A stretch of 64,000 nucleotides of DNA from Bacteroidota bacterium. GTDB taxonomy: Bacteria > Bacteroidota > Ignavibacteria > Palsa-1295. The notes under the pieces were generated by a model. The model worked only from the letters and a program-made list of their open reading frames with translations, searched no databases and was not told the DNA's origin. The position numbers were made by a program, and so were the translations under genes. Positions 9,440-17,429 of the stretch are shown piece by piece. Position 1 is the stretch's first letter, and each line of letters starts with the position of its first letter. The stretch spans positions 186,001 through 250,000 of the forward strand of contig JAJPIO010000007.1 in the NCBI GenBank assembly GCA_021324735.1, in the 5' to 3' direction.

Positions 9440-9859
9440 ATGAGTAAAATTCGTGCGCTCGCCATTTGCCTCTTTCGCAATGGCGAGCGCATTTTAGTGG
9501 AGCGTAATTACGATACCGTCAAACAGGATTACTATTGGCGCCCACTTGGCGGCGGTGTGGAGTTCGGCGAGCACAGCCGCGATGCCGTCATTCGGGAGAT
9601 CCGGGAAGAGACCGGCGAAGAGATCGAAAATGTTCGGCTACTTCATGTGATCGAAAGCTTTTTCGAAGCAGATGGTAAACCTGAGCATGAGATCGTTTTC
9701 GTCTATGATGCCGAGTTTGTGAATCGCTCGTTGTATGATGGAATCGTCGAGTGCTTCGAGAAGCCGATCGGGCGATTTACCGCCTGCTGGAAAACACCCC
9801 AGGAAATTGCCGATCTCGAAGAGCGATTAGTACCAGAAGCACTTAAGCAGTTATTATAA
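9440..9859 (+). CDS. Nudix hydrolase
   Basis: 139-residue Mg-dependent pyrophosphohydrolase acting on a nucleoside diphosphate linked to another moiety. The full Nudix box GX5EX7REUXEEXGU is present: G38, E44, then REIREETGEE at residues 52-61. The length is that of a single-domain Nudix enzyme. The sequence before the box (NYDTVKQDYYWRPLGGGV) is similar to proteins annotated as NUDIX domain or MutT-like; the substrate cannot be deduced. It is translationally close to the upstream membrane protein. Confidence 0.93.
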   Translation: MSKIRALAICLFRNGERILVERNYDTVKQDYYWRPLGGGVEFGEHSRDAVIREIREETGEEIENVRLLHVIESFFEADGKPEHEIVFVYDAEFVNRSLYDGIVECFEKPIGRFTACWKTPQEIADLEERLVPEALKQLL

Positions 9860-9889
9860 ATGAGGTTAGATATTCACAATGATTCCAAT

Positions 9890-10861
9890 TTATTTAAGCG
9901 ACAAGATTCGCCCCGTTACAACGGTGCACCCTAGAGATGAAATACGAACGAAATAGCAACCCGGGATTTCAGGAATAGCAAGTGGAATCCTCGACTCGCC
10001 ATTGATCGAACCAATATCCTGCATATTCACAAGTCTTCCAACCATGTCGTAACAATATGCCCTTATCTCCGGAAGAGCACCCCGAACTCCCAACCACGTA
10101 TCACCTAACATGTCCTGAACAATATCACACGTAGTACGCACGGCATCGAGATTGGCAACCGATGACTTTCCCAAGATGACATTCACAATGATCTTCAAGC
10201 TCGCGGTGGTATCGAACCATCGGTCACTAGCATGAACAATTAGTGTTGCACTGTCAGGTCCGGGAATAAGGGCGTGGAATGAAAATGGAATATAAGCGAT
10301 ACCAAAGGAGCCGAGAGAAAGTGGCAGACGCCTTAGCATAGAATCAAGCATGAACGCCGATGAACCAACAAGTGCGATTGAATCGATCTGTAATGTATCG
10401 CAACCTTCGTTCGCTACAAAGGCTATAGTATCCCTCGCTTCGTTCAATAACACTGTTCCAAAGTTAATGGGTTGAACGGCCATAAAGGATTGAACAGCCG
10501 ACGCCTTCGTTATTATAATTGTACGCTTAATAAGTCCATTAGAAGTGGTATACCAGGATAGTGTATCTTGTTCAATGTCTGCCTTATGCAAAAATATATA
10601 GACATGCAAGTCCTGCGATTGCCTAGCCTTAAGTTCGGTGGTCGCAAGTCCATCGAACCAACAGCCACAACTATCACCAGATGGGACAACCCTAATCGGC
10701 TGATCGGTTAGATTAGTTAGCGTTAATACCGTATCAATTTCATGACATAACGTTACCGTACCAAAATTGATCGTATCCTGTAATACCTGCGCGCGCGTGG
10801 AAGTAAATATTCCGAAAACAATTATGAACGCGATGCTGAAAATAAGATGAGAGGATTTCAT
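9890..10861 (-). CDS. Choice-of-anchor D-like exported protein with T9SS-type tail
   Basis: 323 residues with a signal peptide ending TRAQ. Two Ig-like strands of the choice-of-anchor D type are visible: DTINFGTVTLCHEIDTVLTLTN and QPINFGTVLLNEARDTIAFVAN (each shown as a single strand motif). A cysteine-rich loop DSCGCWFDG lies between them. The C-terminal ~75 residues resemble a T9SS sorting domain (IRAYCYDMVGRLVN, then IPGCYFVRISS). The gene has a strong Shine-Dalgarno site (AAAGGAGG) 8 bases before its ATG. The architecture matches parts of the much larger cargo protein at 51929, so this may be a short relative of it. Confidence 0.65.
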   Translation of the reverse strand: MKSSHLIFSIAFIIVFGIFTSTRAQVLQDTINFGTVTLCHEIDTVLTLTNLTDQPIRVVPSGDSCGCWFDGLATTELKARQSQDLHVYIFLHKADIEQDTLSWYTTSNGLIKRTIIITKASAVQSFMAVQPINFGTVLLNEARDTIAFVANEGCDTLQIDSIALVGSSAFMLDSMLRRLPLSLGSFGIAYIPFSFHALIPGPDSATLIVHASDRWFDTTASLKIIVNVILGKSSVANLDAVRTTCDIVQDMLGDTWLGVRGALPEIRAYCYDMVGRLVNMQDIGSINGESRIPLAIPEIPGCYFVRISSLGCTVVTGRILSLK

Positions 10862-11030
10862 TTCGGCCTCCTTTTATAACACAACTGACCTACGGTAGAC
10901 AACCCGCTGGTTATGCCTCAGGTTCTTCGGGCTTCACTTCGATACTTATGCAGCCACTTTGCAGACGCCTCAGTTTCAAACTGCTCGGTTGGGCTAATTG
11001 CCAACCGAGCAGGAAGCCAAAGTTCACAAA

Positions 11031-13160
11031 TTATCTCACTTCCAGTCCGCTTTCGGCTGTGCTTTCGGGTCCGACCAGCGCCACGACACCATTCTCATCA
11101 TTGACGGCGAGCAACATTCCGTTGGACTCATTGCCCATGAGCTTCGCCGGCTGCAGGTTCGCAACGACCACGATCGTTTTACCAAGCAGATCCTCGGGAG
11201 TATACTTTTCGCCGATCCCTGCAACGATCTGCCGCCGCTCTTCACCAAGTGAGATTTGAAGTTTAATCAGCTTCTTTGATTTCGGTACACGCTCCGCTTC
11301 CAATACCTTCGCGGTGCGAAGTTTGATCTTCTTAAACTCATCGATCGAAATGAGCGCTGATGCTCCATCCGTTGAAGCGACCGACGAAGCGTTTGCTTTT
11401 GCGACAGCAATTTCTCTCGATTCAACGCTCGCTGCCATCACCTGAAGGCGCTTTACCTCTTCTTCCATCGTCTCGTCCTCGATCTTGGGGAATAAAATTT
11501 CAACATCGCCGATCTCCGTTTGTCCATGTAGTTTCGGCTCGTGTGCATTGGACCAATTTTCTTCGGCCGCATTTGCGCCAAGCGTTTTTAAAATACTGGC
11601 ACTCGCATTCGGCGTGATCGGTGAAAAATAAACTGCTAACGCGCGCAACGCCTCGAGACATGAGCGAACGACCTGAGCCGCCTTATCGCGGTCCTGCTTG
11701 ATAAGCTTCCACGGCTCCGCATCATTGAAGTATTTATTGGCCGCACGGGCTAGGTCCATGGTAGCGCTGGTTGCATCGCGCAAACGGAAGCGCTCATAGA
11801 ATCCCTGAATGTCCTTGGCACGAGTACCGAAAAAGCTGAGCAATGCCGAGCCATCACTATCGAGCTCATTCCGGTTGCCCATGATCTTATTATCGAAGTT
11901 CCGTTTCGCGAACGTAAGTGTTCGATTCGCAAAATTTCCGAAAATATCAGCAAGCTCATTGTTCGCGCGTGCCTGGAATTCCTTCCACACAAAATCCGAA
12001 TCCTTCTGCTCCGGAAGCATGGTAGCGAACGCATAGCGAATAACGTCCGACGGGTAGCGCTCGATGATCTCGTGCAACTCCACGGTCCAGCCTCGCGACT
12101 TCGACAGTTTTTGTCCCTCCAAATTCATCCACTCATTAGCGGGCACGTTCTGCGGAAGAACATAGCGATGTTCTTTCTCTGCCTCATTATGGCCGAGCAG
12201 CATTGCCGGAAAAAGAATGGTATGAAAGACAATGTTGTCCTTGCCTAAGAAAGCAACCCATTGTGTATCCTTATTCTGCCACCACAGCCGCCAGTCTTTT
12301 TCATCAGGTTCTAAAAGACGGCTGGAAGGATTGATCGCTTCATCGAGAGCTTCCTTCGTAGCACTGATATATCCGATCGGCGCATCGAACCAGACGTAAA
12401 GTACCTTGCCTTCCGCTCCTTCCAGCGGTACCGGCACACCCCATGTCAGGTCGCGGGTGATCGGACGGTCCTGAAGCCCCGCTTTTAACCAGCTTCGTGC
12501 GGCCTGCAGTACGTTCTCTTTCCAATCATGTCTATGCGACTCGATATAATCTTCCAGTTGCTTCTGGAATCTGGAGAGCGCGAAATACCAATGCTTTGCC
12601 GGACGAATGACCGGCTTTGTACCCGTTACCTTCGAACGCGGATCGATAAGCTCCGTCTGATTTAAATACGTACCACAGTTCTCGCACTGGTCCCCACGTG
12701 CGTTGGGGTTCGAGCAAACCGGACAGGTGCCTTCCACATAGCGGTCGGGCAAGAACATCTTTGCCTGTTCATCATAGAGCTGCGGTTCTTCACGGGGCAC
12801 CAGGAATCCGCCGTTGTAGAGCGTTAGAAAAAATTGTTGTGAGGTCTCCCGATGGACAGGGCTTGTCGTCCGAGCATAATAATTAAACGAAATGCCGAGC
12901 TTCTCGAACGACGCTTTATTCAGCGAATGGAATCGGTCAACGATGACCTGCGGCGAAACGCCCTCTTTATCGGCCGAGATGGTGATCGGTACGCCATGCT
13001 CATCCGAGCCGCAAATAAAGAGCACACGCTCTCCCGCAAGCCGCTTAAAACGAGCGTAAAGATCGGCCGGCAAGTAGCAACCTGCCAAATGGCCAATATG
13101 CAGCGGCCCGTTCGCATACGGCAGCGCTGCCGTGATAAATGTACGTTTGAATTCTGACAT
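11031..13160 (-). CDS. metG: Methionyl-tRNA synthetase
   Basis: 709-residue class I aminoacyl-tRNA synthetase that charges tRNA-Met. The catalytic domain has PYANGPLHIGHLAG (HIGH at residues 21-24), a zinc knuckle CPVCSNPNARGDQCENC and the KMSKS-type motif KLSKS. It is followed by the helical anticodon-binding domain. The C-terminal ~110 residues are an EMAPII/Trbp111-like tRNA-binding domain (ISIDEFKKIKLRTAKVL, then LQPAKLMGNESNGMLLAV), which usually also dimerises the enzyme. The total length is typical of the two-domain bacterial form. No T-box leader is expected or seen. Confidence 0.97.
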   Translation of the reverse strand: MSEFKRTFITAALPYANGPLHIGHLAGCYLPADLYARFKRLAGERVLFICGSDEHGVPITISADKEGVSPQVIVDRFHSLNKASFEKLGISFNYYARTTSPVHRETSQQFFLTLYNGGFLVPREEPQLYDEQAKMFLPDRYVEGTCPVCSNPNARGDQCENCGTYLNQTELIDPRSKVTGTKPVIRPAKHWYFALSRFQKQLEDYIESHRHDWKENVLQAARSWLKAGLQDRPITRDLTWGVPVPLEGAEGKVLYVWFDAPIGYISATKEALDEAINPSSRLLEPDEKDWRLWWQNKDTQWVAFLGKDNIVFHTILFPAMLLGHNEAEKEHRYVLPQNVPANEWMNLEGQKLSKSRGWTVELHEIIERYPSDVIRYAFATMLPEQKDSDFVWKEFQARANNELADIFGNFANRTLTFAKRNFDNKIMGNRNELDSDGSALLSFFGTRAKDIQGFYERFRLRDATSATMDLARAANKYFNDAEPWKLIKQDRDKAAQVVRSCLEALRALAVYFSPITPNASASILKTLGANAAEENWSNAHEPKLHGQTEIGDVEILFPKIEDETMEEEVKRLQVMAASVESREIAVAKANASSVASTDGASALISIDEFKKIKLRTAKVLEAERVPKSKKLIKLQISLGEERRQIVAGIGEKYTPEDLLGKTIVVVANLQPAKLMGNESNGMLLAVNDENGVVALVGPESTAESGLEVR

Positions 13161-13274
13161 GAAAGGGCTGTAACAGCCACAACCGAGGATTCAGTTTACT
13201 TTATAACGATACTCTACTGCTGTGACAAATCTCCATATCACCGTGTTGCGCCAGACTACTCGGCAACAGCATAT

Positions 13275-13940
13275 TTGATAGAGCGCGTTTTTCCGTTGGT
13301 CACGACCGTATCAGTAGCTTTCGCGCTACTTCTTGGCATTGGCTTGGGCATAGGCTATTGTCAACAGCCGGTATCACCCGCTACAGCCGACTCCAACACT
13401 ACCTACATTTTTGCCGGCATTGGTGGCTTCATCCCAACGCAGGATGCCTATCGCATTAACTATTCTACAAAGACGGCCGCCTTACCCGTCGAGGTAAATG
13501 GTGGCTTTCTCTTCCCTGTATCACACGTTATCTTAGTCCCGCTTACTGTTCGTTACATTCGCCGGGAAGCGATCTTCGTTAGTGGGATGTCCATTGGTGT
13601 GTTATCGCTCGAACCTGGTGTTCGATTCTTTTTAGAGCCCGCACGCGATAAAGATCTCCGCCTTTTTGCCGGTGTAGAAGGTCTGCTGGTTAAGACGAGT
13701 GTCTCTGGAGTATTCGACCTATCCTCCGATGGTAGTGTTACCGGATCAGCCTCCAACACAAAAGATTATTTCAATTATGGTGCTGGGCTGGACCTTGGCT
13801 TGACCTATCCGTTAACTCATACAACAGCTCTTGACGGCATCGTGCACGTTGCCTTTTTCTTTGGTGACCCGGTAGAGCATGGGGGGCTGGGCAACATCGG
13901 CGGCGTTTCACTCGTGGCAGCTTATCGATTCGGATTCTGA
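13275..13940 (+). CDS. Putative outer-membrane beta-barrel protein
   Basis: 221 residues. A hydrophobic export signal covers about residues 8-30. The rest alternates polar and hydrophobic residues with aromatic ends, and the C-terminus is YRFGF, the terminal aromatic pattern of small OmpA/OmpW-like barrels. No family name can be assigned. The start is uncertain: TTG at 13275 opens the frame and a TTG at 13296 is an alternative. Its stop overlaps the ATG of the next lipoprotein gene by one base, so the pair is almost certainly translated together. Confidence 0.6.
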   Translation: MIERVFPLVTTVSVAFALLLGIGLGIGYCQQPVSPATADSNTTYIFAGIGGFIPTQDAYRINYSTKTAALPVEVNGGFLFPVSHVILVPLTVRYIRREAIFVSGMSIGVLSLEPGVRFFLEPARDKDLRLFAGVEGLLVKTSVSGVFDLSSDGSVTGSASNTKDYFNYGAGLDLGLTYPLTHTTALDGIVHVAFFFGDPVEHGGLGNIGGVSLVAAYRFGF

Positions 13941-14353
13941 TGAAGCGGATCCTTTATATCGCCATTCTCTTCGTGCTTGCCGGTTGTTCGACCGAACCGG
14001 TACCGCAGTCCTCATCGATCAAGCTACATTTTGGCTATAAATATATGCAGCCGGCGCACGATTCGTTGTATCCAATATACCCGAATCCATTCAGCCGCGC
14101 TTCGGGGGATACTACGTTCACGATCCGCTTCGCATTGAAGGATACGATAACCACGACCGTAATTGTTCAAAATGTTCTCGGAGATGCTGTCGCCTCGTTC
14201 TCGGATTCATTATTACTTCCGGGCTTCTATACCGGCTCGTGGAACCCATTCGCCTCGGATGGCACTCCATTAAACAGCGGATTCTATTTCGTTACTCTTC
14301 GTGCCGGTGATTTTATCAATTCTCGTCTGGTCTTTATACAGGAAAATGAATAA
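13940..14353 (+). CDS. Lipoprotein consisting of a lone sorting-like Ig domain
   Basis: 137 residues. The lipobox is clear (LFVLAGC, Cys16). After a linker of about 25 residues, almost the entire mature protein is one Ig-like module of the FlgD/T9SS-CTD type: IYPNPFSRASGDTTFTIRFA, then VQNVLGDAV and LNSGFYFVTLRAGD. Such modules normally sit at the end of large cargo proteins; here one stands nearly alone behind a lipid anchor. Start codon ATG overlaps the upstream stop (TGATG). Its 3' end nearly reaches the next gene at 14346. Role unknown. Confidence 0.6.
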   Translation: MKRILYIAILFVLAGCSTEPVPQSSSIKLHFGYKYMQPAHDSLYPIYPNPFSRASGDTTFTIRFALKDTITTTVIVQNVLGDAVASFSDSLLLPGFYTGSWNPFASDGTPLNSGFYFVTLRAGDFINSRLVFIQENE

Positions 14354-15401
14354 CCTTCGTGAGTGGGGAGTGGTGAGCGGTGAATGCAAAAAGATCGCAA
14401 AAGCGATGCTTTGTTCGATCTTTCTTTTTTCTTTTGCACTGTTTTTGGGAGTACCAGTTCGGGCTCAACAGGATTCGGGCGAAAAGCAGAACCCTATTTC
14501 TCCACTCTCCACTCTCCGTTCTCCACTCCAAAAGTATCTTCGTTTCGCGCATCCGATCGCGACGGTTGCATTAAGTTTTCCCGGACCAAGCGGCGGCTAT
14601 ACGCTTCTACACTTACCTACAAAGGAAGTTACCGAGTATGGCGATACGATCATTAAGAACAAATCGTATTTACTCGACCTTAACGTCTCTCACGATGGCT
14701 TGTATCTCGCACCGGATACGATGCTTTCCATCTCGGATTTTACTCCGTTCGAATTCGTACCGGCGAAGGACCGCATCATGCATGCGAAGCTTGCACCGAG
14801 CCATTCCCGAGAAGAGATTCGACAACTCGATACCACATTTAACGGCGTCGTCGGACTCGGCTTTATCAAGCAATTCGTAACCGCATTCGATCTCGAGCAT
14901 AATACGGTCACCTTTTATCCGCTCTACGCCAACCTGATGATCGCGGATGACGACACCAACACGATTCAGCTTCCGATCCTGGATGATGCGAAGATCACCT
15001 ACTGTGGCTGCCCATCGCCTAATATCTGGTTGGACGTTCAGGCACCGCCGCTGAACTCCGGGCACGTAAGCCTTGCCTTCAATCAGCCGGAGTCACAAGT
15101 GTTCGAATCCGCCTTCGATTCGGTAACGCGCCATACTATCGCCAAGCAACGATTGCAGGATTCACTTTCCGCCAACAAACGCCCGATCGGCCTTAAGCTT
15201 GGGGATTTTATCGTTGGCAAAGAAACCGGACACGCGATCAATATAGCGTTCCGCTCACCCAAGCGGCTCATCGAACCGCTCCCCGCGATGTATCACGATC
15301 TCAATGTACCGGTCCTCGGCACGCTCGGCACGGATGCACTGCGTACCTTCAAAGGTATCATCATCGATCCCTCGCGAAATAAACTGATTTTTATAAAATA
15401 A
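14346..15401 (+). CDS. Exported retropepsin-fold-like protein carrying heptamer repeats
   Basis: 351 residues from the ATG at 14346; a longer frame from 14301 overlaps the previous gene. The hydrophobic signal core (MLCSIFLFSFALFLG) is flanked on both sides by DNA repeats: codons for REWGVVSGEC lie in the left arm and ISPLSTLRSPLQ in the right arm. The mature part resembles a duplicated aspartic-protease-like fold (VVGLGFIKQFVTAFDLEHNTVTF; GTLGTDALRTFKGIIIDPSRNKLIF), but I cannot find the DTG/DSG catalytic motif where expected. It may therefore be an inactive or divergent member. The family assignment is tentative. Confidence 0.55.
   Translation: MNNLREWGVVSGECKKIAKAMLCSIFLFSFALFLGVPVRAQQDSGEKQNPISPLSTLRSPLQKYLRFAHPIATVALSFPGPSGGYTLLHLPTKEVTEYGDTIIKNKSYLLDLNVSHDGLYLAPDTMLSISDFTPFEFVPAKDRIMHAKLAPSHSREEIRQLDTTFNGVVGLGFIKQFVTAFDLEHNTVTFYPLYANLMIADDDTNTIQLPILDDAKITYCGCPSPNIWLDVQAPPLNSGHVSLAFNQPESQVFESAFDSVTRHTIAKQRLQDSLSANKRPIGLKLGDFIVGKETGHAINIAFRSPKRLIEPLPAMYHDLNVPVLGTLGTDALRTFKGIIIDPSRNKLIFIK
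14361..14387. repeat. Heptamer-phased repeat, left arm (copy b)
   Basis: Units of 7 bases (AGTGGGG, AGTGGTG, AGCGGTG) run in phase. They are complementary to the CTCCACT-type units at 14500-14527, so the two arms could pair around the signal-peptide-coding segment. Confidence 0.8.
14500..14527. repeat. Heptamer-phased repeat, right arm (copy b)
   Basis: Four exact 7-base units: CTCCACT three times and CTCCGTT once. It lies inside the coding region just after the signal peptide and pairs imperfectly with the arm at 14361. Confidence 0.85.
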
Positions 15402-15402
15402 A

Positions 15403-15451
15403 CCTGGATTAAACAGATTGGATGGATTACGCTGATAATACCGCGTAATCC
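15403..15451. terminator. Palindromic repeat between convergent genes
   Basis: GGATTACGC at 15424-15432 pairs exactly with GCGTAATCC at 15443-15451. It is preceded by a GGATTAAACAGATTGGATGG segment that loosely resembles the inverted repeats around the GxxExxY gene at 30.4 kb. It sits between two convergent genes and could be a bidirectional terminator. Confidence 0.5.
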
Positions 15452-15471
15452 TGCTTTCCCTTATGACCTTA

Positions 15472-16383
15472 TTAGCCCGCTAACGATTCAAATCTTTTAA
15501 GCGGCAGTGTGAATGTGCTTTTCCATTCTTCTTCACGCGAGCGGTCTTTTACAATATTCTCATCTTTCAACATTGTGAGTTGATCGGTAGTGAACGGAAA
15601 GAATGCGAACCGCTGAAAAAGCTTCGCCGCTACTTCTGCAAGGACCATGGGAATACGCAGCTTCGGCTTTTTTGAGTGCAAACCACGAGCGATCGTCGTT
15701 ACGATCTCGGTATAAGTCAGCTTTTCGGGTCCGCCGATCTCGTAGGTTTTACCGATAGTCTCCGGCTTTGAAAGTGCTTGAACGATCGTTTGCGAAACGT
15801 CGTCAACGGAAACAGGCTGAAGCCGAAATTTGCCAGTGCCCAGGATCGGTATAAACGGCAGTTGCCGGATCGCTTTGGCTATTTCATTCACGAATGTTTT
15901 CAGCTTGGTCGGCCGGTCATCGAAGATAACCGAAGGGCGAAGGATCGTCCATTGCATACCACTCGATCGCACCAGTTCTTCGGCTTCCCATTTCGTGCGG
16001 AAGTAGCCGGTCTTGCCGTGAGGCCCGGTACCAAGCGCAGACATTTCGATCCACCGAGTTGCACCCGCATTCCTGGCTGCGGCCAACGTGTTCCGAACTC
16101 CCTCCACATGTACGCCTCGAAAGGTGATGCCCTTGCTCGGAAATTCGCGGAGCAGACCGGGAATATAGATCACTGCCTCCGTACCGGAAGGAACAGCCTT
16201 TAGCATATCACCTGCTTTAGTTACATCGCCTCGGGCAATGTTCAATTCTGGATGAAGCCGCCGTAATTGCTCGAGCGAGCGATCGGAGTGAGCGAGCGCT
16301 GTTACTTCATGACCAGCAGCCAGCAAGTCATCGAGGAGGCGCGAACCGACAAAGCCAGCCGCCGCAGTGAGGAATACCTTCAA
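15472..16383 (-). CDS. NAD(P)-binding atypical SDR / NmrA-like protein
   Basis: 303 residues. An N-terminal Rossmann fold begins FLTAAAGFVGSRLL; the first glycine of the usual TGATGFIG pattern is replaced by alanine. Other family segments are IARGDVTKAGDM, GVRNTLAAARNAGATRWIEMSALG, an active-site-like YFRTKWEAEELV and LRPSVIF. The C-terminal half (GTGKFRLQPVSVDDV, YEIGGPEKLTYTEI) matches the atypical SDR group that includes complex I NDUFA9-like proteins. It could be a quinone- or NADPH-related reductase or a chaperone-like factor; the substrate is unknown. It is monocistronic and convergent with the preceding gene. Confidence 0.8.
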   Translation of the reverse strand: MKVFLTAAAGFVGSRLLDDLLAAGHEVTALAHSDRSLEQLRRLHPELNIARGDVTKAGDMLKAVPSGTEAVIYIPGLLREFPSKGITFRGVHVEGVRNTLAAARNAGATRWIEMSALGTGPHGKTGYFRTKWEAEELVRSSGMQWTILRPSVIFDDRPTKLKTFVNEIAKAIRQLPFIPILGTGKFRLQPVSVDDVSQTIVQALSKPETIGKTYEIGGPEKLTYTEIVTTIARGLHSKKPKLRIPMVLAEVAAKLFQRFAFFPFTTDQLTMLKDENIVKDRSREEEWKSTFTLPLKRFESLAG

Positions 16384-16526
16384 ATCAGTGGGGAATGGTG
16401 ATGGAGAGCAACTTATATTCTGCTCTCTCAGAACCCGAGGGAGTCTGCGCTTCGTTCATAACGCCTCGAATTAACCACCATGGTATCACTACTTTGACCG
16501 CCGTTGGTATTATTGATAGTCCAATT

Positions 16527-16547
16527 CTCCACTCTCCATTCTCCACT
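16527..16547. repeat. Heptamer-phased repeat (copy c)
   Basis: Three in-phase units CTCCACT, CTCCATT and CTCCACT end about 15 bases before the GTG start of riboflavin synthase, so the repeat forms its translation-initiation leader. No FMN riboswitch signature is visible in this leader. Confidence 0.8.
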
Positions 16548-16562
16548 CACAGCTAGCTAAGG

Positions 16563-17309
16563 GTGTTCACCGGCATAATAGAAGAACTCGGCACAGTCGT
16601 TGACCTAAAGGGTGAAGGAACGTCTCTGTGTCTCAAAATTGAGGCAGAGCGCATCTTCTCAACGAGCGACACCGAAGGCGGCTCAAACCGCCCGGCAGCA
16701 GAAATCTCGCAAAATGGGCTTAAAATAGGCGATTCTATTGCGGTAAACGGCGTCTGCCTGACAGCAACCGTCGTCCGACCGCCCTATTTTGAGGTCACTG
16801 CCGTAGAGGAGACGCTTAGGAAGACGACACTGGGTTCTTTGACAGTAGGTGGGGATAATGCCACGGCTAACCTTCGGGTCAATCTGGAACGGGCCGCGAC
16901 CCTCGAGACCCGTTTAGGCGGACACCTCGTTCAGGGTCACGTCGACGGGACAGCCCGACTTGCAGAAGTTCGCGATGCCGATGGAAGCTGGGAGTTTACC
17001 TTCGAACTTCCGCCCGATAGGAGCCGGTACGTGATCCCGAAAGGCTCGATCGCCCTCAATGGCATTAGTTTGACCGTGGCCGAAGTCCTTCGTCCTGAGT
17101 CCTCAGTCCTTAGTTCAAGGACTGAGAACGAGTCGAGTGAAACGAATACTCAGCACTCGGCACTCAGCACTCAGCACTTGCTTCGGGTCGCCATCATCCC
17201 TCATACCTACCATCATACGAACCTCCAGTATTTGAAAGTTGGCGACAAGGTAAACGTGGAGTTCGACATCATTGCGAAGATGGTCGAGCGACTCGTGAAA
17301 CCTTACTGA
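16563..17309 (+). CDS. ribE: Riboflavin synthase alpha subunit with repeat-derived insertion
   Basis: 248 residues from a GTG start (MFTGIIEELGTV is the canonical N-terminus). The enzyme dismutates two lumazines to riboflavin. Two lumazine-binding barrels are visible: IGDSIAVNGVCLT and LGGHLVQGHVDG in the first, IPKGSIALNGISLTVAEV and IIPHTYHHTNL in the second. The family is about 200-215 residues. The excess is mostly a ~30-residue Ser/Thr/Glu-rich loop (residues ~177-206) encoded by heptamer-phased repeat DNA at 17091-17180. It lies between two strands of the second barrel, where a surface loop is normally short. A smaller extra loop is at residues ~36-55. The catalytic segments are intact, so the protein is probably active. 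Confidence 0.92.
   Translation: MFTGIIEELGTVVDLKGEGTSLCLKIEAERIFSTSDTEGGSNRPAAEISQNGLKIGDSIAVNGVCLTATVVRPPYFEVTAVEETLRKTTLGSLTVGGDNATANLRVNLERAATLETRLGGHLVQGHVDGTARLAEVRDADGSWEFTFELPPDRSRYVIPKGSIALNGISLTVAEVLRPESSVLSSRTENESSETNTQHSALSTQHLLRVAIIPHTYHHTNLQYLKVGDKVNVEFDIIAKMVERLVKPY
17091..17180. repeat. Heptamer-phased repeat inside ribE (copy d)
   Basis: Units GTCCTGA, GTCCTCA and GTCCTTA begin the segment, CTCAGTCCTT pairs with AAGGACTGAG, and units of ACTCAGC repeat four times with small variation at the end. The 90 bases keep the reading frame open. Confidence 0.85.
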
Positions 17310-17310
17310 T

Positions 17311-17377
17311 AGTGGTGTGGCGCACGCTTTAGCTTGCGCCCATGGTGAAACAAGCTAAAGCTTGTTTCACACTACTG
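17311..17377. repeat. Nested palindrome after ribE
   Basis: A perfect 26-base inverted repeat spans 17345-17370 (GTGAAACAAGCT with its complement, centre AA). Beside it GGCGCA at 17319-17324 pairs with TGCGCC. An outer stem AGTGGTGTG (17311-17319) nearly matches CACACTACT (17369-17377). It may terminate ribE transcription. Confidence 0.7.
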
Positions 17378-17429
17378 CGAGAGTTTAAAGAACAAGTAAC
17401 CTTAACTAATTTAAGGAAAGAGAGTCATA

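Noticed and set aside
16384..16562. Possible FMN riboswitch upstream of ribE
   Set aside because: The leader holds a hairpin (GAGAGCA/TGCTCTC) and a heptamer repeat but none of the conserved FMN aptamer blocks.
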